Below are positions 22,332 to 33,766 of a stretch of 64,000 nt of DNA, piece by piece. The position numbers were made by a program, and so were the translations under genes. Source of the DNA: Diphasiastrum complanatum (lineage: Eukaryota; Streptophyta; Lycopodiopsida; Lycopodiales; Lycopodiaceae). Position 1 is the first letter of the stretch; every line of letters starts with the position of its first letter. The DNA lies in contig CM055107.1 in the NCBI GenBank assembly GCA_029204225.1, positions 24,757,391-24,821,390 of the forward strand. The letters run 5' to 3'. Below the pieces are notes generated by a model. That model made no database searches, was not told the origin of the DNA, and worked only from the letters and a program-made list of their open reading frames with translations.

Positions 22332-22704
22332 ATCAATTTTGAAACCTTTTGGATCATTTGCAATTGAGAGAACCAGTAGCTCCATCTCCTCTTCCTCCTT
22401 TGTGAATGTGAACCTTGGAATCAAGATTTTGCTAAGTCTCATGTGCCCCATCACATGAATCCGTGTACTCCTCACTCTCCATTATGGAATCCATCTCCTT
22501 TTGAGCTTCACTTTGATATGAGCTTTGTGGTAGGTTGTGGTTGTTGCTCATATTTGGTTCTCTTCAAAATACGTGTGGTGATTGCCTCCTTATTCTAGCT
22601 GCTTGGCTTGGATTGAGAGGTATGGCACATGACATATAGCATATTATAAATCATGAATACACTTTCTCACAAGAGCAAGCCATCATACTCAGAGAAATTC
22701 ATCC

Positions 22705-22788
<84 letters not shown>

Positions 22789-22874
22789 ATGTAAATAGTG
22801 TATATTAAAATAAGTTTGGTGTAGAAAATATTTAGTGTTAATATATGATTGGTATTTAGAACAAACATATGACA
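22332..22874 (+). mobile_element. Truncated gypsy LTR (5' part missing)
   Basis: It matches 27217-27773, the later part of the full LTR at 26979, ending in the same ATGACA. It includes an (AG)n run of about 41 units at 22705-22787. Confidence 0.85.
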
Positions 22875-22878
22875 TTAT

Positions 22879-24021
22879 TGTCATGTCCATGGCCAGTAAG
22901 TAGGACTCAGTATACTCCTAGTCTTGGATACACAGTACTCCAGTAAATCAAGCTGTTACTTATGCCACGCCAAACTGGATGTGACCCAAAAATAACTAAT
23001 ATCTTTGTGAGGAACAGAACACACTAAATGGAGTTAAGACAAGGTATGAGACAATGTATGCATGTGTAGAATTATCAATAGCAATTCTATGAATAGGTGG
23101 TCCATGCTCAGGACTCCATTCTAGGTGAATCTATGTATAGGGAACTTAGGGCTATGCATGGCTATGTGCCCAGGTTGCTTTTGAATCTATATATTGGGTC
23201 CAAACTCACCCTACTCCTTAATGTGATTATTAATTCATTGCTAGGGTTTCACTCTACATTCATGCTTCTTATTCCTTGGCTTGGGGGTGAAGCTTTTAGA
23301 GTTGATTGGTTGCTTCATAGTGTGTTTTTCCATTGTGTGTTATCTTGTAAGCAGGATCGTAGGGAGCTTCCCTTATAGTGGTATCAAAGCAAGGCTTACG
23401 AAGATTGGAGAACATGGAGAAGGGCTACCTTTTGTCGAAATTTTGGATTGGATCTAGGGGAATTCTCTTTGAAGGTGGATAGCAAGTGGGCAAGTGGGTG
23501 TACTATCCCAGTTTAAATTTGCATGTTGCTAAGATCCATTGAGTCTTGGGATTCTTTGTGGTTTTATGGAGAATTGACTTTGAAGGCCAATTTGTGATGT
23601 TTTTTTGGAACTTTTTCTTGTGTAGATCAAATCTATAGTAGATCTGAATTTTCCAGCAAGTGTACTTTCATTTTAGGGTTCATTAATGATGAAATTAATG
23701 ATGCACGCTGGTTCTCTCCAATGAATTATGATTTTAGGCTATGTTTTGATAAAAATTGCTTGGTTTTTCATGTTTTTTGGCACAAAATTGATAGTAAGAA
23801 CCAAAATGCAACAAGATCAAATCAATTAGATGGTTGTAATTCTATAAATTTTTGCATGATTTTTTCTTGTGGAAGTGTGCCCTACTACTGAATTTCTAAC
23901 ACTCTGATCTCCCACATGTGAAGCCTAGGTGACAGACTAATGTGGCAAGCATCTTGTTCACTTGATCTCCCTCTATACTGAGCTTTACAGCACCCAATTT
24001 GGTGTGCCGTAGCCAAAGTTT
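22879..24021 (+). mobile_element. Partial copy of the non-coding LTR retrotransposon
   Basis: It matches 27778-28755 and then 29307-29478 of the complete element, so about 550 bp is deleted near 23855. The whole 5' LTR (22879-23377) and the primer site TGGTATCAAAGCAAGGC at 23379 are present. It follows the same ATTAT at the end of the same LTR, so it came by segmental duplication with its neighbour and not by a new insertion. The 3' LTR is absent. Confidence 0.85.
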
Positions 24022-24026
24022 AGATC

Positions 24027-24500
24027 CCACGGCTACTCTCTGAGAAGGTCCAGGAGATAGAGCCTAAGAGTAGCATTGCTGCAGCCAAACTGGACCAAAG
24101 TAAAATATATCATGTCAAACGACCGATATACAAATGGGAGATACATGATAATGAATCTATCTACGGGATAGATGACAAAATCTTAACCGAAGTCCCTCAA
24201 GCGTCCAAGCCACACAAACTCACCGTTCACAAGGTGCATGCAAAACCAACTAAGAAGGAAGTTATCCGCAAGAAAATGAAAAAGATTATAGAGGTGGAGC
24301 CTCCTCATGATCTCACGATAGCTCGAGAAACCTCTGGCAGAGCACAATCCTCTGAGTCCACAGGCCACACAAGTAGGACCCCTAAAGATCCACTAAAGCC
24401 AGGACTAAGAAGCCCTACGCCCTTGACAAAATTGATGTGCCCAACCATTTCAAGGACTTCACCATTGAAGATGTAATTATCCACCTACTTGAAGCTCCAC
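24027..24500 (+). pseudogene. Gypsy pol linker, unit R2
   Basis: A second copy of the pol linker. It lacks the 75 bp insertion of R1 and R3 and retains a continuous segment with HKVHAKPTKKEVIRKKMKKI and IIEVEPPHDLTIA (24183-24320), so it looks closer to the ancestral form. It stops at about 24500 and abuts unit R3. Confidence 0.7.
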
Positions 24501-25861
24501 GAGAAGGTCCAGGAGATAGAGCCTAAGGGTAGCATTGCTGCAACCAAACTGGAAATAAGTAAAATATACGAATGGGAGATACATGATAATGAATCTATCT
24601 ACGTGATAGATGACAAAATCTTAACCAAAGTTCCTACTTGATCTGACTGTTGGTAGTTCTCTGGAAGTTCTGATGGATACTTGGTAACAGATCCCTGAGT
24701 CAATCTAATGATGCGTCCAAGCCACACAAAATCATCGTTCAAAAGGTGCATGCAAAACCAATTAGGAAGGAAGCTATCCGCGAGAAAATGAAAAAGATTA
24801 TAGAGGTGCAGCCTCCTCATGATCTCACGGTAGCTCGAGAAACCTCGGGTAGAGCACAATCTCTGAGTCCACAAGCCACACAACTAGGACCCCTAAAGAT
24901 CCACTAAGGCCAGGACTAAGAAGCCCTATGCCCTTGACAAAATTGATGTGCCCAACCATTTCAAGGACTTCACCATTGAAGATGTAATTATCCACCTACC
25001 TCAAGCTCAATGGGAGCCAAAGGGGAATGAGCCATATGATGGCCCCGCTCAAACCATAAAATTAAATCTTCAAGAGCCAGATGAGACAGACAAAAATTTT
25101 GTCCATATTGGAGCACACCTCAACACCAAACAACGTCTGGCCTTAGAGAAACTCCTTAGAAAATATTTTCATAACTTTGCATGGTACTACAAGGACATGA
25201 AGGGGGTAGATCCTTTGGTTGCCATGCATAGAATCCCATTAAAGAAGGATGCTAAACCCCATGCCAGTAGATCTAATCGTTGTAATCCAATCTATAGAGC
25301 ACACATCAAAGAAGAACTCCAAAATCTCTTGGAGGCATCTACGAGGTGGAACATACAAATTGGGTATCACCTATCGTTGTGGTCCCAAAGAAGAATGAGA
25401 AGCTTTGTATCTATGTCGACTATTGCAAATTAAATGCAAACACAGAAAGAGATCATTTTTTGATCCCGTATGGTGAATCCATATTGGAAAACCTAGCTGG
25501 GGATAAAAATTACTCCTTCCTGAATGGCTTCAGTGGATACAATTTAGTTGTTATCTCTGAAGAAGACCAATCCAAAATGGCTTTTGCTACGGAATTGGGT
25601 ATCTTCTACTGGCGCATTATGCCATTTGGATTCTGTAATGCACCGTGTATCTTCCAACGTGTCATGCAAGCAGTATTTTATGATCTCATCGATGACAACC
25701 TCGAGATCTATCTTGATGGCCTTGGGGTGCACTCGGAAGAATCCATGCACCTAGCCATACTCGAACAAATTTTCATACAATCCCAGAGGTATGGTATTTT
25801 TCTTAATCTTGAGAAATGTCAGATATGGGTCAACCACAACATCGTACTTGGTCACATTGTA
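24501..25861 (+). pseudogene. Gypsy pol linker and reverse transcriptase, unit R3
   Basis: It continues further than R1. After a frameshift near 25370 the frame from 25346 reads WVSPIVVVPKKNEKL, SFLNGFSGYN, RIMPFGFCNAPCIFQRVM and YLDGLGVHS, a gypsy RT of the Tat/Athila type. Two catalytic Asp positions are changed: residue 60 of this frame is Asn where Asp is expected, and YxDD is YLDG at 122-125, so it is inactive. At 25861 the pol sequence stops inside LGHIV and the histone-like fragment begins. Confidence 0.85.
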
Positions 25862-25963
25862 GAGGCCCTTCTATCCTTCATCTGCAAGCAATCAGGAATT
25901 CTAAAATTAAGAGTAAACCAATGTCTTCTATTTTGAAGAGGATTGGCATGTCGATACTATCTG

Positions 25964-26680
25964 TCACATCTGAAATATCTTTCTTAAATTTAAATGATCA
26001 TCAGAATCTAAATATGATACAGGTTTGACATTAACGGGAGGAGGCAGGAGAGTATCTACAATGGTGGAAATGTCCAAAATTTTTGCGGCTGAATCAACCA
26101 CAGTATCAAGAGCTACAATATTTACAATTCCATCATCTCCAGATGTGGAAGCTTCGAGGGTCATACGTCGGACCTTTTTGGGAACCTGAGAAGAGGATGG
26201 CTTGCTCCTGTGGGTCGGTTGCTTGCGAGGCCTTTTGGTGGGTAGCTTGGTCCTATCAAGGGGTTTGTCCCGGGGAGCATCGGGTTCACCCTTGTGAAGT
26301 CTACAAAATCTCTCCCTCATTCTATATAGGATTTGAAAATCTTTGGGCATTACAATCACTCGCTTGGCATAGATGGAAAGCAAAAATGAATCCTCAAAAA
26401 AAAGAGCCAAATAGTCCTCTGCGGACTCCTGTAAACACTACAATGCTACAAGTGTGAACTTGACAATACTTTGCAGATTATCTCGGGTAATCATACAGAC
26501 AGTTCTGTAGAAGCGGGCTCTAAGTATCAAGAGCATGGTGGATCTTTGATATTTCTTAATCTCAGAGGGCCATCTGCTCTTATTCCGCCTGGTCTGCCGT
26601 GGAGGATTAACAGCAGGGGTACTAATGGATACAGCCCCAAGAGAGAAGAAATCCCTCTGATTATGTTTGACCCTAGACAT
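25964..26680 (-). pseudogene. Divergent histone H3-like (CENH3-like) protein with long C-terminal tail
   Basis: One frame of 238 codons from ATG 26680 to stop 25964, broken only by TAG at codon 81 (26438-26440). The N-tail (1-37) starts MSRVKHNQ and lacks the canonical K9/K27 contexts. The histone fold follows: EIKKYQRSTMLLI (40-52, alpha-N and start of alpha 1), FYRTVCMITRD, then after the stop LQESAEDYL (83-91), FFEDSFLLSIYAKRVIVMPK (94-113). The L2/alpha-3 core AKRV.xMPKD is conserved. Loop 1 is one residue longer than H3, a CENH3 trait. Residues 126-238 form a Lys/Arg/Pro-rich then Asp/Val-rich extension not normal for H3. Canonical H3 has about 136 residues. Confidence 0.75.
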
Positions 26681-26936
26681 GACTGCAACCTATGACGTAT
26701 CACTCTTGTGCAGGTGTAGAAAACAAAAACAAGGAGACAGAAAAAAAGCGAACCGCACACAGAAGCGATATGCACGACGATAATATCACTCTTGTGCGCA
26801 TGTAGAAGGAGACAGAAATAGCGGAGGAGAGAACGCGCATAGAGAAGCGATATGGCACGAAAAATCGAAGAAAACAAGTGAATGGCCTCCGAGCTCGCGA
26901 ACATGTGTAAACGATTTTTTTGCACGTGTAATCACA
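26681..26936 (-). promoter_or_regulatory. 5' flank of the H3-like gene
   Basis: Read on the minus strand it contains a CACGTG (26923-26928) in the context TTTGCACGTGT, repeated ATATCGCTT motifs and CT-rich leader. The 2240-2560 region upstream of the MARTK frame has the same features, including TTTTTGCACGTGT. The fragment ends just beyond the first CACGTG, as if cut in the middle of a similar divergent promoter. Confidence 0.5.
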
Positions 26937-26978
26937 ATGTCTTCATTTTTTAGGACAAAAATGTTTAAGTAGGGGGAG

Positions 26979-27589
26979 TGTCATGTACTTTTAGTACATC
27001 AGTGCTAAACAATGCAATATAATATCCAATGTAAGCTTTGTAGGCCCAAAAGGAGCTATTAGCCTTAAGAACAAGGTGATTCCCTCTTTAGGCCCTTCAA
27101 AGTAATTACTAAGGATAATAGGCCAATAAGGGCCCAAAGTAGACTAAGTAATACTTAACAAAGGGCTAATTATCCTTCAAAATAGTTATGTTTAGTAAAG
27201 TTAGAGCACAAGAGACATCAATTTTGAAACCTTTTGGCTCATTTGCAATTGAGAGAACCAGTAGCTCCATCTCCTCTTCCTCCTTTGTGAATGTGAACCT
27301 TGGAATCAAGATTTTGCTAAGTCTCATGTGCCCCATCACATGAATCCGTGTACTCCTCACTCTCCATTATGGAATCCATCTCCTTTTGAGCTTCACTTTG
27401 ATATGAGCTTTGTGGTAGGTTGTGGTTGTTGCTCATATTTGGTTCTCTTCAAAATACGTGTGGTGATTGCCTCCTTATTCTAGCTGCTTGGCTTGGATTG
27501 AGAGGTATGGCACATGACATATAGCATATTATAAATCATGAATACACTTTCTCACAAGAGCAAGCCATCATACTCAGAGAAATTCATCC

Positions 27590-27686
<97 letters not shown>

Positions 27687-27773
27687 CTTGTAAATAGTGT
27701 ATATTAAAATAAGTTTGGTGTAGAAAATATTTAGTGTTAATATATGATTGGCATTTAGAACAAACATATGACA
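26979..27773 (+). mobile_element. Full gypsy 3' LTR
   Basis: After AAGTAGGGGGAG it starts TGTCATGTAC and ends ATATGACA; TGTCAT/ATGACA are perfect 6 bp termini. It is 795 bp long with (AG)n of about 45 units at 27593-27683. It is collinear with 19154-19896. Confidence 0.9.
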
Positions 27774-27777
27774 TTAT

Positions 27778-28276
27778 TGTCATGTCCATGGCCAGTAAGT
27801 AGGACTCAGTATACTCCTAGTCTTGGATACACAGTACTCCAGTAAATCAAGCTGTTACTTATGCCACGCCAAACTGGATGTGACCCAAAAATAACTAATA
27901 TCTTTGTGAGGAACAGAACACACTAAATGGAGTTAAGACAAGGTATGAGACAATGTATGCATGTGTAGAATTATCAATAGCAATTCTATGAATAGGTGGT
28001 CCATGCTCAGGACTCCATTCTAGGTGAATCTATGTATAGGGAACTTAGGGCTATGCATGGCTATGTGCCCAGGTTGCTTTTGAATCTATATATTGGGTCC
28101 AAACTCACCCTACTCCTTATTGTGATTATTAATTCATTGCTAGGGTTTCACTCTACATTCATGCTTCTTATTCCTTGGCTTGGGGGTGAAGCTTTTAGAG
28201 TTGATTGGTTGCTTCATAGTGTGTTTTTCCATTGTGTGTTATCTTGTAAGCAGGATCTTAGGGAGCTTCCCTTATA
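27778..28276 (+). repeat. 5' LTR of the LARD-like element
   Basis: TGTCATGTCCATGGCC to CTTCCCTTATA, 499 bp. It ends TA in place of the usual CA, as does its partner. Confidence 0.85.
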
Positions 28277-28277
28277 G

Positions 28278-28294
28278 TGGTATCAAAGCAAGGC
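28278..28294 (+). other. Primer binding site, tRNA-iMet type
   Basis: TGGTATCAAAGCAAGGC lies one base after the 5' LTR and matches the common plant primer site TGGTATCAGAGC with one difference. Confidence 0.8.
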
Positions 28295-31200
28295 TTACGA
28301 AGATTGGAGAACATGGAGAAGAGCTACCTTTTGTCGAAATTTTGGATTGGATCTAGGGGAATTCACTTCCAAGGTGGATAGCAAGTGGGCAAGTGGGTGT
28401 ACTATCCCAGTTTAAATTTGCATGTTGCTAAGATCCATTGAGTCTTGGGATTTTTTGTGGTTTTATGGAGAATTGTCTTTGAAGGCCAATTTGTGATGGT
28501 TTTTTGGAGCTTTTTCTTGTGTAGATCAAATCTTTGGTAGATCTGAATTTTCCAGCAAGTGTGCTTTCATTTTAGGGTTCATTAATGATGAAATTAATGA
28601 TGCACGCCGGTTCTCTCCAATGAATTATGATTTTAGGCTATGTTTTGGTAAAAATTGCTTGGTTTTTCATGCTTTTTGGCACAAAATAGATAGTAAGAAC
28701 CAAAATCCAACAAGATCAAATCAATTAGATGGTTGTAATTCTATAAATTGGTTTGCATGTGTTAGAGAAAGAGTTGTATGTCATGAATTTCCACTTTATG
28801 GTGATGAAAAAATCAAAAAATAGCCAAAAATCATTATTTTTGCTTGTTTTCTTCATAAAGTTGGATAGTAGATGGCTGTAAAACACCATGTAGAGCTTGT
28901 AAAGTGGTGGACCAAAGTCTTTTGAAGCTTTCCCTGAAGTTAGAACCAAGAATTCCAGCAATTGAACTTGTAGGAAGTAAAAAAAGTTCAAAACATGACC
29001 ATTTTTGGTGATTTTTGGGGGATGGATCTCTCCAAATTTATAAGGAGATCATTCTAGTATTAATTAAAAAATGATAACCATTTTTTTTTACCTTCCTAAC
29101 AAGCTATCAGACCTGTGAATTGATGGCTGGTGGCTTATGCACCATCTCCATTAAAATTGAAGCTATTATGACTTCTATAAATCAAGAAATCTTCGTTCTC
29201 AGCCTATACTGCATCTTAGGATCAGTATGAATGCTTCATGGAAGTCTAATTTGCTGTTTAAGACTATCGGTAGCATCAATTTTGGGGTGGAATGGGTGTT
29301 TGCACGTTTCTACATGATTATTTCTTGTGGAAGTGTGCCCTACTACTGAATTTCTAACACTCTGATCTCCCACGTGTGAAGCCTAGGTGACAGACTAATG
29401 TGGCAACATCTTGTTCACTTGGTCTCCCTCTATACTGAGCTTTACAGCACCCAATTTGGTGTCCCGTAGCCAAAGTTTTGATCATCTGAATTTTTGTAAT
29501 TTTGTGAGTAAAATTGGACAGTTCAAGAATTATTAAAATCCTATTGGTGGAATTTCCATTTATGTAATTTCATAATCTGTGTTTGGATAGGTTTTGTCAA
29601 TATTAACGGAGTAATGCCATACCAGTCAATAAAATGAAAAAACAGTCCAATTTTATTGAAAAATTTGTAATAATAGGAATTACATAATTGATCTTATTTC
29701 CAGTAAAATCCTATGGTGAATTATATTCAAAAGATCAGACTAGTACTATTTCATATACTAGTAAATGATTTTTGATATATCAGATTTTTAGGCCAGGTAT
29801 AGGACATAAATGAAATTGTTTTGGACTTTTTCCTACAGTAATTTGGTTTTTAAACATTTACTAATGATTACGTCTTCTTGGTACCTAAGCTGAAGAGATT
29901 TTCAGGGAACTGAAAATTCTAAGGAAGGAAGAAGAGTGGACATCAGAGGTAGTAAGTGTGATCGAGAAATGTTGCAGTTAAGATTTTGGTAATTTTTTGT
30001 CAATAATTGCTTAATACTAGTTATTAATTTCCTGGTTAGAATTCATTCAGTTGAATTTGTAACTAATATCTTTGTAAACATTGAGTTATCCGCAGTTTTG
30101 GATGTCAATTTCTTCTGTCTAAGTCATATAATCAAATGTGGATTTTGGGTATCCATCTGATAGGCATGCCAGTCATCCAAATAAATGGATTCTCCAGTGT
30201 TTGAGAACTTGCGATATTATTATAGGATAGCTAGATGATCAGTGGATCTCTAGAATATTAGATAAGGCGGTTAAGGGTTTTCTGGAAGGAAAACCTGATG
30301 GTATGGGACATCAGTATTTTTGGAAAGAAAATTCTAGGACTGTAAAGATCTGATGATCAATGGTGTGTTTTAGTACCTAGTCGCGATATGGGAAAGAAGA
30401 AAACCATTTGATCAAATGTGGGGTGTTTTGTAGAATTTTGAGGTTTAATCTAGATCCCAATTTGGTATCTCATTATTTACAAAATTAGAGGCCCCCAAAT
30501 CTATTTCTCACTTTCTTAATTAATCCTTTACTTTTTAATAATTTCTTATAAGACATCACATTGTTTATGTGATTGTTTCCAGCATGAAGTTATTCTTCTG
30601 AAAGACTGTTATATAAATTACTACTTGTGTGAATAGACTTGGAATTCAGATAAATTCTAAGGTTAAATTGTTTCAATTTTTTAAATTTAGAATATCTGTG
30701 TTGCATAATGAATTTCGATGGAATAGTAGCTTCTATCACTCAGAGTGAAAATATTTGAAGGAGAAGTCCTGTATGTAATAAGGTGAATCCTTTAGTGGAA
30801 GCACTTATTACTGACTTTTCTTGGATTTAGATATTTTCATATATCATCTTTCCAGTTAATTTTTATGGAAATTTATAATTTCTTTAAAAGGAGGGGTGAG
30901 TGGTGGGGTAAATTTCTATTTGGGAATCTATGGGTTGCATAGTTTTCGAAAAAGAGCCAGCTGTGGTATAGAAATGAGATTTTTCTGGAAGTAATTTTGG
31001 ATAGATTCATAGTAAGATGCCCAATTGGAACTTTCTGAATATGAGGAATTCTTTAGGGATTGTGTGGACAATCTAGAACTAGACCAGGTTTGGAATTTGA
31101 ATCATTATCTATAAGTAGTTCAGTAAAAGGTCAAAAGTTACTAATTCCATTCTCATTGGAATAGAAGTAAGTTTGATCAGAATTTAAGTCTGAGAGTTTT

Positions 31201-32458
31201 GTATTGGAACAACCTAATCTTAGTTTTAGTACTAGGACCAGAGAGGGGTTACAATTTGTTTGTGTGAAAGAAATTATGCTATTAAAAGAAATTGGATTGG
31301 AAAACTACTAAGAGTGAATTTTATTCGTCTCAAAGATTTCCCGGATATGCTATTTACTCAGGAGAAATAGAAAATATTTTGTAGCTGAGTTACAAGATCT
31401 CAGTGAGATATGTGAGTAACATATGTGGGTTCTGGAGGAATATACCAGATAAAAATGTGTTTATGTATTGGATCATAGTGACATTATTCACGTATGTGCC
31501 CGATTAATCTTGTATGAATCTATTGTGTATTCCTATAGATGGTTAAGTATGGTTTTGGATTCCAGAAAATCATGATTGACAAATCATACAAATCTAAATA
31601 TTTATGATTGATGGATCATAAATAGATACTTAATTATTGTCAGAGGATTATAAGGAATTGTAATGATTCTTAAGTGTGATGATTAATTCTTGATCTATTA
31701 TTTGAGTAAGAACTTAGATCAGTGTTTTGAATCTCTCTACTCTAGTATTTTATTTGAGAACCTATGGATCTCACAGATATTCTCACAAGATAAGTATTTT
31801 ATTTGTGGAGAAATTAATTTATCTAGTGGATGCTATTCTGCTACGGTTTCTGGTCTACAGATGCTTGAGTACAGTTCTTCATTTGATTGAATCTCCAATT
31901 ATCTTAGGAGACAGACAAGTCTATTAAGATGAATGAATGCTATTTTCTTGCATTTGGTGCTAGAAATACGAGCATTTAACTCAAAGGAGTTCTGGGATAC
32001 TCAGAGTTGAGTTTTAATCATTCTATATCTTAATGATTCTTCTAGAGATTCTAATTGAATGAATTATCATATCTTAGAATTTGGATTCTAAGGATATTTG
32101 TAGTTGAAAGCTTAATAAATTATCTGTCAGAGTTGTGGATAATTTCAAACTCTAATTGTAATTATTTTATTATTTCTTTAACTTTAATCTCTTAAGTTAG
32201 GTTATTTCACCCAATGTTTCATATAAGTGCTTTATATGAAGGTGATGTTACTAACTCGTGATGAATGTAACCCATATGGAAAATTTATCACTTAGTGTAC
32301 TTGTCAAACTTGAGTTGTGCTCCAGTGCAGAGATTATCTTTGAGTAATTGTTTGATACGAAAGTCAGACTAAGGATAATGATTTTCTCGGTTAATATTGA
32401 AAGTTAAAGGAACTGTAATTTTTTACTGTTCAGAGAGCTTCTAAGGATAGAAGCAGTT
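28295..32458 (+). other. Non-coding interior of the LARD-like element
   Basis: AT-rich, with no frame longer than about 90 codons and no retroviral motif on either strand. A frame at 28620-28823 and its antisense partner are the longest and show no domain. Confidence 0.75.
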
Positions 32459-32472
32459 TAAGGAGGGAAGAA
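32459..32472 (+). other. Polypurine tract
   Basis: The purine run AAGGAGGGAAGAA directly precedes the 3' LTR, where plus-strand synthesis would be primed. Confidence 0.75.
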
Positions 32473-32996
32473 TGTTATGTCCATGGCCAGTAAGTAGGAC
32501 AACTCAATATACTCCTAGTCTTGGATACACGGTACTCCAGTAAATCAAACTGTTAGTTATGCCACGTCATACTGGATGTGACCCCAAAGTAACTAATATC
32601 TTTGTGAGAACAAGAACACACTAAATGGAGTTTAGACAAGGTATGAGACAGTGTATGCATGTGTAGAGTTATCAATAGCAATTCTATGAATAGGTGGTCA
32701 TTGCTTAGGACTCTATTATAGATGAATCTATGTATAGAGAACTTAGTGCTATGCATGGCTATGTGCCCAGGTTGCTTTTGGCTCTATATATTGGGTCCAA
32801 ACTAGCCCTACTCCTTATTGTGATCATTGATTCATTGCCAGGGTTTCACTCTACATTCATGCTTCTTATTCTTTGGCTTGGGGGTGAAGCTTCTAGAGTT
32901 GATTGGTTGCTTCTACTTGGTTGAGTGCTTGCTCTATAGTGTGTTTTTCCATTGTGTGTTATCTTGTAAGCAAGATCTTAGGGAGCTTCCCTAATA
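32473..32996 (+). repeat. 3' LTR of the LARD-like element
   Basis: TGTTATGTCCATGGCC to CTTCCCTAATA, 524 bp. It differs from the 5' LTR by many substitutions and by insertions, for example near 32916, so the insertion is not recent. Confidence 0.9.
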
Positions 32997-33001
32997 ATTA
33001 T

Positions 33002-33766
33002 AGTGAGCAACCTAAAGATTCTACCTTCAAAGTATAGCGTCACATTGCTTATTTGTAGGATGAGACTACATATTCTACAATATATACATGAACTTGGCAT
33101 GTCTTTACCCGTTTTTCTTTTGGATAAACTCAACACTTCCTATTGGAAAAAACAAAGCGACTAGAAATCATGATACTTGACTATTCACCACTTTTGGAAA
33201 TAGTAAAATTTCTTGGATTAGTTAAAGAACTCCTTAAATACATTCCGAAAGCATACGGGGTGAGTAGCAGTTAGCAATTGTAGTTAAGTTGATAGAAAAT
33301 TTCAGAGGACATGCTAGCTAGACAAACGTTTTAGTCATGAAAATATCAATAGTTATCACAAGATTTATTCCAAATAAAATGACCTGCTTGCAAACGTTTA
33401 TGTTGTGAGTTGTGCTACCAAGGACAAACTCATTCTTATGTCGTGAGTTGTGATACAGAGGACAAATTCACCTCGTATAGTTTCCTAGTCGATAAAAAAA
33501 GATAGCATGTAAGTATAGACGTACAAGAAGCATTTAGGAGATAATAAGAGAGATGAAATTGAGGTGCTATGAAATTCACTTTATGATTTGAACATTATGG
33601 TAAATGAGCTCTTGACAAATCTGTTATAGAGTCAAAGCTTGCACATGAGCTGAGCTGATGTTGAGACAAATCCATTGTAGGTGCCTCTTATTTAAATAAA
33701 GTATCATGGATTAGGTCTAGACCCAATGCAAAAAAGCATAAAAACTTGTAATAAACACTTCGATTC
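33002..33766. other. Left flank of germin-like gene
   Basis: 33002-33510 is a diverged direct copy of 19901-20427. Beyond GATAGCATG (about 33510) the sequence is unique to this locus and contains the 3' region of the germin-like gene. No other gene is seen. Confidence 0.6.

Larger units (their letters stand above)
25862..26936 (-). other. Foreign fragment inside gypsy: H3-like gene with 5' and 3' flanks
   Basis: Bounded on the left by gypsy RT (LGHIV) and on the right by the gypsy end (CTTCATTTTTTAGGACAAAA) that precedes the polypurine tract. RNase H and integrase are missing, so the fragment replaced them. The borders carry ACATTGT (25855-25861) and ACAATGT (about 26934-26940), reverse complements of each other, which may be chance. 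The insert is antisense to the retroelement. Confidence 0.65.
27773..33001 (+). mobile_element. Complete non-coding LTR retrotransposon (LARD-like)
   Basis: The element 27778-32996 is flanked by the target duplication ATTAT (27773-27777 and 32997-33001). The uninterrupted site, CATATGACATTATAGTGAGC, is present at 19887-19906 and at 59197-59216. It has two LTRs, a primer site and a polypurine tract, but the 4.2 kb interior has no gag or pol motif and only short frames. That fits a large retrotransposon derivative moved by a partner's proteins. Which superfamily supplied them is not evident. Confidence 0.9.

Noticed and set aside
22699-22890. Minus-strand frame with a long Ser-Leu repeat (also 27552-27789)
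   Set aside because: It is the translation of the (AG)n microsatellite in an LTR, not a protein gene.
25855-26940. ACATTGT/ACAATGT as terminal inverted repeats of a transposon carrying the H3-like gene
   Set aside because: Seven bases are too short to trust and no target duplication is visible; kept only as a remark.
28295-32458. Hidden genes or ncRNA in the LARD-like interior
   Set aside because: Short frames without motifs and no recognisable RNA structure by eye; nothing to support a call.
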